This document shows, in pieces, positions 9,804 to 18,526 of a stretch of 42,369 nucleotides of DNA. The number at the start of each line of letters is the position of its first letter. Position 1 is the stretch's first letter. The DNA comes from Candidatus Parabeggiatoa sp. nov. 2 (lineage in GTDB: Bacteria > Pseudomonadota > Gammaproteobacteria > Beggiatoales > Beggiatoaceae). Location of the stretch: assembly GCA_002085445.1 (NCBI GenBank), contig NBMI01000116.1, positions 26,246-68,614 of the forward strand. Reading direction: 5' to 3'. Below the pieces are notes generated by a model. It was given only the letters and a program-made list of their open reading frames with translations, ran no database searches and had not been told where the DNA came from. The translations under genes were made by a program, and so were the position numbers.

Positions 9804-10690
9804 AAAATGAAAAATGAATGAAAAATGAAAAATGAAAAATGAACCCCGTCACAAAATGACTGAAAAATGAAAAATGAACCCCGTCACCTTCCGGAGCTTT
9901 TGGTAATGGCTCATTGGTAATGTTTTGATTAAACTCAACGTAGTCATAATACCATTTTTGAGTTGAAATTGCTTTTATGGTTTACTGTTTTTGCTTCATC
10001 AATTGGTGCATTGACGACTTTTTATAAAATGGGTTTCAACTCAAAATCGGTATAACTTGGATTTTTATGACGGGTTAATATATAAGGCGTATTATTAAAG
10101 CCTGTGTAACTAGACTTCGCACCGGCACAAATTGCGCTTTTGTCATTCCTCAAGGATGTGAGGAATCTTCTTGAAATTACTCAAGATTTCTCGCTTCGCT
10201 CAAAATGACAAAAAAACTCCGTTTATAACGGTGCCCAGTATACCTGGAACTAAGGGGCGTATTATTAGACGAAACGTACTTCAAAAGGGTGAAAATGAAT
10301 TGTTGTTTGGGTTAAGTATTGAGAGCTTATAAATAAGCATTCTTCATTAGAGGCTGTTTTGGAAAAACAGCAGCCTATTGATTTAAAAAGATCATATTTA
10401 TCCCGTTCCAATTATTATCAGTTATAAATCAATCAGTTATGAGTTTTCCAAAACGGCTTCTAATTCATTCACAATTCGTTTACGTCACAATTAGCAAAGC
10501 TTCCTTACGGTTCACAATTCACAATTATACTCAGCACCGGCATAATTTGCACTTTTTTCATTCAGAACCCAAAGCTAGGTAGTTACACTGGCTATATTAA
10601 TCTCGTACCAAAGGGGCTGACTTTAAAACCTCTATGAGATCGGTCGGGGCGTATTATTAAAGCCAGTGTAACTACCTGGAGGTTTTTCAA
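9801..10690. repeat. Intergenic region: TGAAAAA heptamers and dispersed repeats
   Basis: Directly after recC, 9801-9878 holds two runs of the heptamer TGAAAAA. Further on are copies of the GGGGCGTATTATT repeat (near 10085, 10254 and 10646-10688) and an AAAGGGGCT-type fragment near 10611. I see no convincing gene between 9804 and 10828. Confidence 0.75.
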
Positions 10691-10699
10691 AAAGTCCTT

Positions 10700-10738
10700 T
10701 TCAGGCTAAAGTTTTTCTCCGAAAAACTTTAGCCTGAA
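10700..10738 (-). terminator. Strong hairpin, probable terminator of the cyclase gene
   Basis: A perfect 18-bp stem, TTCAGGCTAAAGTTTTTC at 10700-10717 pairing with 10721-10738, has a 3-base loop. On the minus strand the stem is followed about 10 bases later by a T-rich run. It lies about 90 bases beyond the cyclase stop. A second hairpin, GGCAAAAGT...ACTTTTGCC, is at 10740-10770 and belongs to a dispersed family. Confidence 0.5.
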
Positions 10739-10828
10739 AGGCAAAAGTTTCGCTTCGCTGTACTTTTGCCTGAAAATTTGTTCCCATCTTGAGTATATAT
10801 ACCTCAAATTGAAGTAACACCCGCAATA

Positions 10829-12583
10829 TTATTTTCGGCCCTTGAGCAGATAAGTCACCATATCCCCCTTGCCTTTGACATAAAATGGATCGCGCGGCTC
10901 AAAAATAAACTTATCTTTGATGTGTTCGTAGGTGGTTTCAGAAACCTGTATGCAATCTGGGACACCTTGCGATTCCATACGACTGGCAATATTCACCGTG
11001 TCACCCCATAAGTCATAGATAAACTTATTTTTACCAATCACACCCGCAACAACCGGGCCGGTATGAATCCCAACACGAATCTTGAATTTTTCGTGGTTTT
11101 CTTCATTCAACCTCTTGATTTCTTCAAGCATTTCTAAAGCCATATCGGCAACGATTTCAACATGATCAGCACGCCAGGTGGGCACCCCCCCCACAAGCAT
11201 GTACGCATCACCAATCGTTTTAATTTTTTCTAAGCCATACTTTTCAGTTAACTCATCAAAAGCCAAAAAAATTTGGCTCAGTTTCTCCACCAATAGCGAG
11301 GCTGAAATACCCGTTGACAATTCCGTAAACCCGACTAAATCAGAAAATAAGACGGTAGCTTCGGGAAAGTTGTCAGCAATAATCGTGTTTTTGTCTTTTT
11401 TCAAACGATCAGCAATGGGCTTTGGCAAAATGTTCAGCAACAGATCGTCCGTTTTTTTTTGTTCTTCTTGTATGTTCAGCAACAGTTCTTCCGATCTTTT
11501 TTGTTCGTCTTGTAATTTTTGTCGTTCTATTTGTAATTTTTTGACATAATCACGCTCTCTATCGCGCAACCGCTTGCGTTCCAAGGAAGCAGAAATTTTT
11601 GCATTTAAAATCACTTGATTAAATGGTTTTTGCAGATAGTCTTCCGCCCCCATTTCTAGGCAACGCACCACGTTGTCAATTTCATCTAAGGCCGAAATCA
11701 TAATAACCGGAATACGACGAAGTTCTTGGTCTTTTTTGAGTTTCTCCAAAACCTGAAAACCGTCCATTTCTGGCATAATGATGTCAAGTAGCACGAGTTC
11801 GAAATCGTTACTGCGAATCATTTGCAGAGCTTGCCGACCATTTTCAGCCACTTGAACATCAAACCCCTGTTTCTTTAAACGGCGCTGCAATAAATCGCGG
11901 TTATTTTCCCCGTCGTCTACCACCAACAGTAAGGCATCATGATCGGCTAAATATTCTTGTTCGCCAGAAGTTGTCGTGGGGGCCGCCGGGGAGACTGAAG
12001 GGGCGAACTGAGTCTGTTGCGCCGGGAGCCCAACGAGGGAATGCTTTTGGCGTACCTCCTCGTCCATCGAAGAAGAAACTGGCGGTGGCGGTTTTTTTTT
12101 GGGCGAGGCTTGCGACTTTTTGGAAAGGTAAGACAGATCGTCAATCAAAGTCAACAACCGTCGCGCAGAGGTGAGAATTTTTTGCAGATCGACACGGGCT
12201 TCTGGGTGAGCCTCATCATCTACATCGTCAAGCAGCATCTCACCGTAGCCAATAATTGCGTTGATAGGTGTGCGTAAATCATGACGGTTGGTGGGAGTTA
12301 ATGCTTCAAAATAAATTTCACCTTGGCGAGAATTTTTCTTGGAAAACAACTGCGTGATTAAGGCCTCCAGTTGTTCACCCGCGGTTAATATTTTATTGAG
12401 GTCTGGAATAAAACTCTGACACTCGGCGTGAGTGCCGGCGTATTCTAAGAGCATCTCAGTATAGGCGATGATGGTACTGGTGGGGGTGAGCAAATCATGC
12501 CCCTTATCCACCAGTTCATTCTCTCTACTGAGGAAGCCTTCCCCTCCTAGTATTCCAGAACCGCCAGTTCCTACAACGCTCAT
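10829..12583 (-). CDS. Tandem DHp / REC / class III adenylate cyclase protein
   Basis: 584 residues. Two histidine-kinase dimerisation-like modules come first: H-box KGHDLLTPTSTIIAYTEMLL (about 27-46) and NRHDLRTPINAIIGYGEMLL (about 98-117). No kinase ATPase domain follows. A receiver domain (about 218-335) has LLVVDDGENNRDLL, phospho-acceptor Asp in LVLLDIIMPEMDG, and LQKPF. A coiled-coil linker leads to a class III cyclase (about 395-584) with metal Asp residues in LFSDLVGFTE and GDAYMLVGG, Lys in KTIGDAY and Asp in YDLWGDTVNIASRME, a pattern typical of adenylate cyclases. It should be a cytosolic, phosphorylation-controlled cAMP producer. The response regulator gene ends 24 bases upstream on the same strand, so the two form an operon. 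Confidence 0.9.
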   Translation of the reverse strand: MSVVGTGGSGILGGEGFLSRENELVDKGHDLLTPTSTIIAYTEMLLEYAGTHAECQSFIPDLNKILTAGEQLEALITQLFSKKNSRQGEIYFEALTPTNRHDLRTPINAIIGYGEMLLDDVDDEAHPEARVDLQKILTSARRLLTLIDDLSYLSKKSQASPKKKPPPPVSSSMDEEVRQKHSLVGLPAQQTQFAPSVSPAAPTTTSGEQEYLADHDALLLVVDDGENNRDLLQRRLKKQGFDVQVAENGRQALQMIRSNDFELVLLDIIMPEMDGFQVLEKLKKDQELRRIPVIMISALDEIDNVVRCLEMGAEDYLQKPFNQVILNAKISASLERKRLRDRERDYVKKLQIERQKLQDEQKRSEELLLNIQEEQKKTDDLLLNILPKPIADRLKKDKNTIIADNFPEATVLFSDLVGFTELSTGISASLLVEKLSQIFLAFDELTEKYGLEKIKTIGDAYMLVGGVPTWRADHVEIVADMALEMLEEIKRLNEENHEKFKIRVGIHTGPVVAGVIGKNKFIYDLWGDTVNIASRMESQGVPDCIQVSETTYEHIKDKFIFEPRDPFYVKGKGDMVTYLLKGRK

Positions 12584-12607
12584 AGCGAGTCTCTCAGCGT
12601 GTTGCCT

Positions 12608-12973
12608 TTATCGTGCGAGCAAGGTTTCGATTTTGCCAAGCAAGCGTGGCAATTCAATGGGTTTAGTATCATAGTCATCACAGCCGGCGGCCAATGCTTG
12701 CTCCCTATCTCCGGACATAGCATGAGCCGTCAGGGCAATGACCGGGATATTTTGAGTATCCGCTGCGACCTTAATCTCTTTGGTCGCCGTCCAGCCGTCT
12801 TTGACCGGTAAGCTCATATCCATCAGAATCAAATTGGGTTTCTCACTGTGCGCTTTGTCCACGCCTTCTCCCCCATCTACGGCAATAACGACATCAAAAC
12901 CTTTACGTTTCAAACGTCTGGATAGCATGTCACGATTCATTTCATTGTCTTCTACCAGTAAAATTTTATGCAT
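12608..12973 (-). CDS. Single-domain response regulator (CheY-like)
   Basis: 121 residues forming one receiver domain. The acidic pair is in ILLVEDNEMNRD, the phospho-acceptor Asp in LILMDMSLPVKDG (about residue 52), the switch Thr in VIALTAHAM and the conserved Lys in DTKPIEL. There is no output domain, so it acts by protein contact or phosphotransfer. It is the first gene of the operon with the cyclase. The ATG is preceded on the minus strand by AAGGAGACT, a good ribosome binding site. Confidence 0.93.
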   Translation of the reverse strand: MHKILLVEDNEMNRDMLSRRLKRKGFDVVIAVDGGEGVDKAHSEKPNLILMDMSLPVKDGWTATKEIKVAADTQNIPVIALTAHAMSGDREQALAAGCDDYDTKPIELPRLLGKIETLLAR

Positions 12974-14687
12974 TCATAGTCTCCTTAAGTAATGGATCAG
13001 TACATATACACACGGTTATAGAGCAATACACTCAAAAAAATCAAGCACCGGCAAGTTGGCTAATAAATTAATTGGCATAAATGAGGCCACCTAAAAGCCC
13101 AAATTCCAATCTTTTTACACCTTCATTTCTAGCACACTCCTTTGGTCAACTCAAAAGGGCATGTAGGGCAGCGTGACAAGAGTGACAAAGAGCGACACTT
13201 TCATTCTCATCAATTCATTCGTTATGTATCTGTTGATATACCAAGCCAGTCACAAATGGCGCAGACAGATTCTCACAAATGATTTCGGTATGGGGGTGAG
13301 GGTTTTTAAAAGCGCCATTTGTGATGGTGCTTCCGTCTAATTGGCGGGAAGAGTCCAATGGTTTTGTTTTGCATCGGCACTGTCATCGTCAATAACCATA
13401 CCACTAACCAGGGTTATGCTAAAAATAAAATAGTGCTTTAAATCAACAGCATACGGCTTAAAAAAGGCTTTTACTCTGGTTTGGATGCGGTTAAAAGAGG
13501 TATTTCTTTGACAATTCATGCGCTCCAATTCTGTTTGTTGGTGGGGAAAAGCCACGATTTAATAGGGTTTTCATCAAATGTTTTGCCTTTTGGTGACATC
13601 GATAAGTACCTTTGCTCCCTCACAAAAAGCATTTATTTAAATTCCTCAAAAAAAACATTAAAAGGGGGGAACACCGCCATCAGCATAAAGGCAAGACTTT
13701 TGCAGATAAACGCATCCAGTTGATTTATAGACGATATTATAAACTTTAAGTTCTGGCACAAAGATGCTTTTGTCCTTAATCGAAGTCACCGTGATAATTG
13801 ATTTCAGGGAAAAAATGGCTGTTGAAATCGCTCCGGTTTGAGAGGAACTTAAGTACGATAAGCCATTAAAATAAATATAAAAATTTGCCTTGATGCAAAT
13901 GGGGAACACCGCCCGCCAAATACCGGTTTATTTATGCGAAGAATCTTATTGAAAATTTCAATCACGGCACCACCAAAACCTCTTTTATTATATCTGACAT
14001 TCCTTCGTTTTAAAAGTTAATAGATTCAATTTCAACCATTTAATTATTTGGTCCTTAAATCATAAGTTTGCCAATAGCGAATAGTTCATTTACCATAACA
14101 AATGGTCAAGGGTGACTAAAAATATATAATTAATTGAAATTTCAATGAGTTCTATCATTTTAGCCGCGACAAGAAATGACCAAAAGTGTTTAGGGGCTCA
14201 AAAGGAAAACACCTGATAATATTGAAAATTGAATTTTCAATATTCACCGCTCGCGGCTCAAAGCTCTAAGAAAAAACAATCAATTAAATAATGTAATAAT
14301 TAATTGTTACATAAGCTAATTATTTTCACCACCCCAAACGTTCTTGCCCACCTTCGTCGTCGGCATGGTGGGCGTTTATGGCGAAGGGTGAATCACATTA
14401 TTATATAATTTCAATATTTCAATAAATTATATAAGGCCGTCTAAAAAGACTACTTGTGTTGATGGGGCTGAAATATAAGTACCCGTGCAGGTATTAAAAA
14501 AATAAACCTAACAAAAACATCCATAAACCTTTCAAACTTTTGCACGGGTACTTAAATTATAATATTATTTTTAATATTCACACTTTTATATTCGCGCGTT
14601 TAATTCCATTTTCCAAGATATTAATGAGAGAGTTAATTACTAGTGGTAAAAAATAGACGCTTTTGTGTCAAAAAGTACACAAAACAC
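12974..14687. other. 1.7-kb intergenic region with palindromes, no convincing gene
   Basis: Small frames at 13337-13555 and 13658-13909 (minus) have no recognisable domain and poor starts. Structures seen: a 13-bp inverted repeat TCACAAATGGCGC at 13250-13262/13312-13324; a perfect palindrome AATATTGAAAATT-G-AATTTTCAATATT at 14218-14244 nested inside AGCCGCGA arms (14162-14169/14251-14258); TTATATAATTT arms at 14401-14434; and a 14-bp inverted repeat TAAGTACCCGTGCA at 14476-14489/14541-14554. The end of a TTTTCACCACCCCA element (see 18286) is at 14323-14336. Confidence 0.6.
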
Positions 14688-14715
14688 TTGACATCCTTTG
14701 CCGTTTAAGTATTAT
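14688..14715 (+). promoter_or_regulatory. Probable sigma70 promoter of cysC
   Basis: TTGACA at 14688-14693 is followed after 16 bp by TATTAT at 14710-14715, about 113 bp before the preferred cysC start. The -10 region sits within a small GTATTAT/ATAATAC palindrome, which could bind a regulator. Confidence 0.5.
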
Positions 14716-14827
14716 ATAAAAATAATACGGCAGGCTCCTTAGGATATTAAGCTCGTGGAGTACATCTGAGTCCTGGGGGACTATGGGTTGGCTCGCCACC
14801 GTAAAAATCTTAAGCGGCGGGGATATA

Positions 14828-15442
14828 GTGACGATCCCATCAAAAAGCAGCAACACGGTGTGGCATCATGCCACAGTGACACGTCAGCGTAGAGCAGAAC
14901 TTAATCATCATCAGAGTATCTTACTGTGGTTTACGGGCTTATCAGGGGCGGGCAAATCGACACTGGCTCATGCCCTAGAAGAAAGACTTTACCAAATGGG
15001 CTATCATACTTTTGTTCTTGATGGCGATAATGTACGTCATGGCTTGTGTGGCGACTTGGGTTTTTCCAATGAGGCTCGGATAGAAAATATCCGCCGCATT
15101 GGTGAAATCGCTAAATTGTTCGTTGAAGCTGGCGTTATCGTCTTGACGGCGTTTATTTCTCCTTTTCGGGCCGATCGTCAGAAAGCGAGAAATTTGGTTG
15201 GCGAGGATTTTGTTGAAATTTACTGCAATTGTCCCCTGAGCGTGTGCGAAGACCGCGATGTCAAGGGCTTATACCGCCGTGCCAAAGCCGGCGAAATTAA
15301 AGAATTTACGGGTATTTCATCACCTTATGAAGAACCGGAACATCCTGAATTAGTGATAGATACCACTAAAAGCCTAGACGAGTGCGTTGATCAGATACTT
15401 ACGTACTTGGTACAACGCGGTGTCTATGAGCGCAAGTCTTAA
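14828..15442 (+). CDS. cysC: Adenylylsulfate (APS) kinase
   Basis: Phosphorylates adenosine 5'-phosphosulfate to PAPS in cytosolic sulfate activation. From a GTG start the protein has 204 residues, normal for CysC. It shows the P-loop GLSGAGKST, the [12 protein letters not shown] substrate motif, [12 protein letters not shown], and the [15 protein letters not shown] region typical of the family. I prefer GTG 14828 because [10 protein letters not shown] is the usual N-terminus and a GCGGGGAT ribosome binding site precedes it. An in-frame ATG at 14783 would add 15 unusual residues. It stands alone, without cysND. In a sulfur oxidiser this gene would serve assimilation or sulfation. Confidence 0.93.
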   Translation: MTIPSKSSNTVWHHATVTRQRRAELNHHQSILLWFTGLSGAGKSTLAHALEERLYQMGYHTFVLDGDNVRHGLCGDLGFSNEARIENIRRIGEIAKLFVEAGVIVLTAFISPFRADRQKARNLVGEDFVEIYCNCPLSVCEDRDVKGLYRRAKAGEIKEFTGISSPYEEPEHPELVIDTTKSLDECVDQILTYLVQRGVYERKS

Positions 15443-15489
15443 GCGTAGTACTTGTTATACTTAACACCATTAAAACAGTCGTTCTTGAG

Positions 15490-15555
15490 ACACACCCCTA
15501 CCCCGTCCAATCGGGGAATAAAACCGCGGAAATTCACATCTATAGAGGGGTGTGT
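15490..15555. mobile_element. MITE-like hairpin element C, copy 1
   Basis: Terminal inverted repeats ACACACCCCT (15490-15499) and AGGGGTGTGT (15546-15555) enclose GGGGAATAAAACCGCGGAA. The reverse complement aligns with 18184-18244, including the shared core CGGTTTTATTCCCC, and more loosely with 22506-22564. It is a palindromic, non-coding, dispersed element just downstream of cysC and could double as its terminator. Confidence 0.7.
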
Positions 15556-15750
15556 GACGGAACGATAGCGGTGCTGAGTCTATATCTCTAAAAAGCACCA
15601 TTGCCAGAGACGATGTTGACGAAATCATAAAGGCGCGTAAACACCCCAATCCAATGAAAAAAAAGTAGCGCGAGAGTTACACCAGAATAGACATTAATTA
15701 ATCGAGCATGAGAAACGTCGGCTCGATGAGAAACTTGGTTTATAATCCGA

Positions 15751-16131
15751 TTAATTGATGCTACAGCCCATGACACAAACATCTTGGCTTTCTACCGTTC
15801 CACCACAGGATTGGTAACAGTTCTTATAATGGATTAGGCACCGGTAATAATCTGCACGACAAAAAGGTCTGTAACCATAACAATCCGATCCTATTTTCCA
15901 AGTCCGTTCTGTTCGCAGCTCACAATACTCCTGTTTTATCTCCTCATTCTGTTCGCATAAGAGTCTGGTATTTTCACAGTGACTCACACAGATTTTTCCT
16001 TGAGAAACCTTTGGTGCAGTAAAGGAATAGCTTGTTTCATAAATGGGGCCACAACCTACACTTAAATAACACCCCAAAACCAGCACTAACCCATTCTGAA
16101 AAATCTCTGGATCATAAGAATTTCCTTTCAC
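15751..16131 (-). CDS. Cysteine-rich lipoprotein, conserved hypothetical
   Basis: Up to 126 residues. A hydrophobic stretch ends in LSVGC, a lipobox-like site followed by GPIYETSYSF, so the mature protein would be lipid-anchored. The rest is rich in paired cysteines (ICVSHCENTRLLC, YRPFCRADYYRC, YQSCGG, VCVMGC), suggesting several disulfides in the periplasm or outer membrane. This layout resembles a conserved gammaproteobacterial hypothetical lipoprotein family I recall but cannot name. The ATG start gives an unusually polar first 12 residues; a GTG at the LVLVLG segment may be the real start. Confidence 0.6.
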   Translation of the reverse strand: MKGNSYDPEIFQNGLVLVLGCYLSVGCGPIYETSYSFTAPKVSQGKICVSHCENTRLLCEQNEEIKQEYCELRTERTWKIGSDCYGYRPFCRADYYRCLIHYKNCYQSCGGTVESQDVCVMGCSIN

Positions 16132-16688
16132 TTGAAGCTCAAGTTTTTCTCACCGATGTCGTGGCTATGAAATCGGGTGGCAAGGATAAAAGGGGAGAGC
16201 AGAGCGTAGGCATATTTTTGTCCGCGACAACTAGTCTGGCGATCTGAGAACTACCGCCCCAACTTTCTGGGCTTTAAAGCCTATCTCTCAACCCATTGAC
16301 AAAAGGAAATCCAATTTCAATTCTGAGCCTTGGAAGGTAACCTTGGAAGGATTCAAGGGTTTTCATTTAATAATTGGTTAAACCAGAAAAAACACCAATG
16401 ACAGCATAACGCAACCTTCGCTCCAATAATATTGTATTTAAAGACTTTTATACTGAAAAACGTAAAAAAATGATTTTTTCTGTCATTTATAGCGAAACGA
16501 GAACTCTTTACAATTATTACAATATTCCTCACCTCAAAGGAATGTAAGGGACTACCAAATAAATAACTTACCCAAACGTTCTAGCATCTTACCGGCGTTT
16601 TTTCAAAAAACGCCAAGATAGTGGATCTATTATTTTTTGGGAAGTCTCTACGAATTAAGGATTGAATCACTTGCACAAGTTTCGCTCT
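16132..16688. other. Intergenic region with perfect hairpin
   Basis: No gene is recognised. A perfect palindrome GGCGTTTTTTCAAAAAACGCC (21 bases in all) occupies 16594-16614 and could act as a terminator in either direction. The small frames here are not convincing. Confidence 0.55.
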
Positions 16689-16689
16689 T

Positions 16690-16752
16690 GATAACTGATA
16701 ACTGATAATTGATAACTGATAACTGATAACTGATAACTGATAACTGATAACT
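16690..16752 (+). repeat. TAACTGA heptamer array, nine units, abutting a start codon
   Basis: Nine consecutive 7-bp units GATAACT (one is GATAATT) end three bases before the ATG of the DUF3301 gene. The array therefore replaces the normal ribosome binding site region. TAACTGA direct repeats of this type are described from marine Beggiatoaceae genomes. Confidence 0.95.
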
Positions 16753-16755
16753 GCG

Positions 16756-17079
16756 ATGAATTCTGTCATTTTACTCGTTCTGCTCGGCATCGTGGCGTGG
16801 TTTTGGTTTGATACGCTACGCAGTCAGGAAATCGCTAAAGCGATTTGCAAGCAGGTGTGTAAACAGTTACACCTGCAATTGCTAGATGACACCATTACTT
16901 TGGTGCGGGTGCGCTTAAGGCGTAACAATCGTGGCAGGTTCCGGGTGCAAAGGACTTATCAATTTGAATTTTCTGACGGCTCCAATAACCGTCAGCAAGG
17001 AATGATGATCATGCGTGGCACCGCCTTGGAAATCTTAGAGTTGCCCGGCTACACGAACAGAATTATTTCACCCGTCTAA
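16756..17079 (+). CDS. DUF3301 domain protein
   Basis: 107 residues with one N-terminal membrane segment (about 3-18, VILLVLLGIVAWFWFD) and a basic cytosolic region. LRSQEIAKAICKQVCKQLHLQ, LLDDTITLVRVRLRRNNRGR and RTYQFEFSDGSNNRQQG match the DUF3301 family, a small gammaproteobacterial membrane-anchored protein of unknown function. It is convergent with sspB and the 3' ends overlap by 17 bases. There is no ordinary Shine-Dalgarno, because nine TAACTGA heptamers run up to the start codon. Confidence 0.85.
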   Translation: MNSVILLVLLGIVAWFWFDTLRSQEIAKAICKQVCKQLHLQLLDDTITLVRVRLRRNNRGRFRVQRTYQFEFSDGSNNRQQGMMIMRGTALEILELPGYTNRIISPV

Positions 17080-17455
17080 GCACCGGTTTTTGACGGCGAG
17101 GGGGTTTGGGGGGAGATTCAGGCGGGGGCGGCGGCGTCTCATCAGTCTCTTCCTGTTGGAAAAACATCCCTTTGCCATTTTCTCTGGCGTAAATCGCCAG
17201 CACAGCGATTGTTGGGACAAACACAGAAAAAGGTCGGCCAGAAAATCGGGCAGTGAAACTCACCCACTCATTATCTAATGTCAAACCCTGCACCGCCCTT
17301 GGTGAAATATTCAGGATAATTTGGCCGTTTTCGACGTATTGGTGAGGCACTTCGACGTTATCATGGTCAGCATTTACTAACATGTAAGGGGTGAATCCGT
17401 TATCGACAATCCAGTCGTACAAGGCACGCAATAAGTAGGGCCGCATTGAAGTCAT
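17063..17455 (-). CDS. sspB: ClpXP protease specificity-enhancing factor SspB
   Basis: 130 residues. The folded domain MRPYLLRALYDWIVDNGFTP, then PRAVQGLTLDNEWVSFTARF and GRPFSVFVPTIAVLAIYARE, is typical of SspB, the adaptor that delivers ssrA-tagged peptides to ClpXP. A flexible Pro/Glu-rich tail (about 103-118) leads to a basic C-terminus, PVLRRVK, corresponding to the ClpX-binding XB tail. The start overlaps the sspA stop by four bases (ATGA), so translation is coupled in the sspA-sspB operon. Confidence 0.93.
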   Translation of the reverse strand: MTSMRPYLLRALYDWIVDNGFTPYMLVNADHDNVEVPHQYVENGQIILNISPRAVQGLTLDNEWVSFTARFSGRPFSVFVPTIAVLAIYARENGKGMFFQQEETDETPPPPPESPPKPPRRQKPVLRRVK

Positions 17456-18054
17456 GTACGCATCTCCCGTTCAATTTTGGTCAAGCAGGTTTGAAAGGCC
17501 TCGCGATTGAATAAACGGTCAGCGTAACTGAATACCGGTTTCGCTTGCCGGGGCAATTCAATCCCGAATAGTGGCAGACGCCACAATAAGGGTACAAGGT
17601 AGCAATCCATCAGTGAGTATTCATTCGACATAAAATAGGGTTTTTGTGCGAAGATAGGAGCCAACGAAGTTAAATTTTCCCGTATTTTTCGCCGGGCTGT
17701 CGCCGCTTTTCTTTTGCTGCGGCCCCGTTGTAACACATCAGCGTGGCTGTACAAATCATGTTGGATGCGATAACGACAGAGGCGATTATTGGCACGGGAG
17801 ACCGGATCGACCGGCATTAATGGCGGGTGTGGGAAGCGTTCATCTAAATATTCGATGACAATTTGTACTTCATACAAAATAACCTCACGATCCACAAAGG
17901 TGAGAATTTCGTTGTAAGGATTTAATTGTTGTAAATTTTCCGGTAGAATTTGGGATTGGGTGACTTGATGGTCGAAGTAAATATCTTTTTCGGCCAATAC
18001 CAAGCGCACACAATGATTTTCCGGACAAATCCCGTCTGAATAAAGCGTCATCAT
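17452..18054 (-). CDS. sspA: Stringent starvation protein A (GST-like)
   Basis: 200 residues with a thioredoxin-like N-terminal domain (MTLYSDGICPENHCVRLVLAEK) and an alpha-helical GST C-terminal domain (SLMDCYLVPLLWRLPLFGIE). SspA binds RNA polymerase and modulates transcription during stress. Position after petABC and before sspB is the usual gammaproteobacterial order, though here 470 bp of inserted elements separate petC from sspA. Four TAACTGA heptamers end five bases before the ATG on the coding strand. The first two codons are both ATG, so the start may be one codon later. Confidence 0.95.
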   Translation of the reverse strand: MMTLYSDGICPENHCVRLVLAEKDIYFDHQVTQSQILPENLQQLNPYNEILTFVDREVILYEVQIVIEYLDERFPHPPLMPVDPVSRANNRLCRYRIQHDLYSHADVLQRGRSKRKAATARRKIRENLTSLAPIFAQKPYFMSNEYSLMDCYLVPLLWRLPLFGIELPRQAKPVFSYADRLFNREAFQTCLTKIEREMRT

Positions 18055-18056
18055 AT

Positions 18057-18086
18057 TCAGTTATCAGTTATCAGTTATCAGTTATC
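18057..18086 (-). repeat. TAACTGA heptamer array abutting sspA start
   Basis: Four units (GATAACT on the minus strand) precede the sspA ATG with only a few bases between. Orientation relative to the gene is the same as for the nine-unit array before the DUF3301 gene. Confidence 0.92.
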
Positions 18087-18183
18087 ATGTCATGGCTAAT
18101 TGGTAATCTCATATATTTTAGACTATATACTTGGCGCGGCAACAAACGAAGTAACGAGCTTCGCTACGATAATTTTGAACAAA

Positions 18184-18244
18184 TACACCCCCCTCTATCG
18201 AGGTGACTTCCTCGGTTTTATTCCCCGGATTAAAGGGGTGTGTA
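18184..18244. mobile_element. MITE-like hairpin element C, copy 2
   Basis: TACACCCCCCTCTATCGAGG at the left and AAAGGGGTGTGTA at the right form terminal inverted repeats around CTCGGTTTTATTCCCCGG. It aligns with the reverse complement of 15490-15555. The right end continues AAAAAGT, as in the third copy at 22506-22564. Confidence 0.7.
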
Positions 18245-18285
18245 AAAAGTTTCAAGTTATGCCCGTGTGCAGTATAGTCGGATAC

Positions 18286-18420
18286 TAGGGTGGTGAAAAT
18301 AAAGTTCCGATGGATCGATAACTTGATCCCACTTTTGTTCCTCTTCAGTCAAGAAATAATAAAAACAATCATTTAACATTAATCATTAATCATTAATTGT
18401 TAATTATTTTCACCACCCCA
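18286..18420 (+). mobile_element. MITE B, copy 1, with 9-bp target duplication
   Basis: A 135-bp non-coding element. Ends TAGGGTGGTGAAAAT and ATTTTCACCACCCCA are 15-bp inverted repeats with one mismatch. It is flanked by the direct repeat GTCGGATAC at 18277-18285 and 18421-18429, a clear 9-bp target-site duplication. The interior has AACTTGATCCCAC, shared with the two other copies, and an ATTAATC heptamer run. Confidence 0.9.
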
Positions 18421-18429
18421 GTCGGATAC

Positions 18430-18484
18430 CCATTACCCATTCTCGGAACGAGTTTTGTTTTGCCCATTACCCATTACCCATTAC
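18430..18484. repeat. CCCATTA heptamer run
   Basis: CCCATTA units at about 18429-18443 and again at about 18461-18486, interrupted by CTCGGAACGAGTTTTG. This is another 7-bp tandem repeat unrelated in sequence to TAACTGA. It lies about 45 bases beyond the petC stop. Confidence 0.8.
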
Positions 18485-18526
18485 CCACCAATAACTGATG
18501 TGTCGAGTTGCTAGGTTAAGGACGGT

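Noticed and set aside
11178..12277. Plus-strand ORFs opposite the cyclase
   Set aside because: They are shadows of the well-supported minus-strand gene.
13337..13909. Two minus-strand ORFs of 72 and 83 codons
   Set aside because: No recognisable motif, no ribosome binding site, unusual composition.
15588..15782. 64-codon minus-strand ORF after the Cys-rich lipoprotein
   Set aside because: It overlaps the end of the lipoprotein gene, and it lacks a clear start signal or family. A small membrane protein cannot be excluded.
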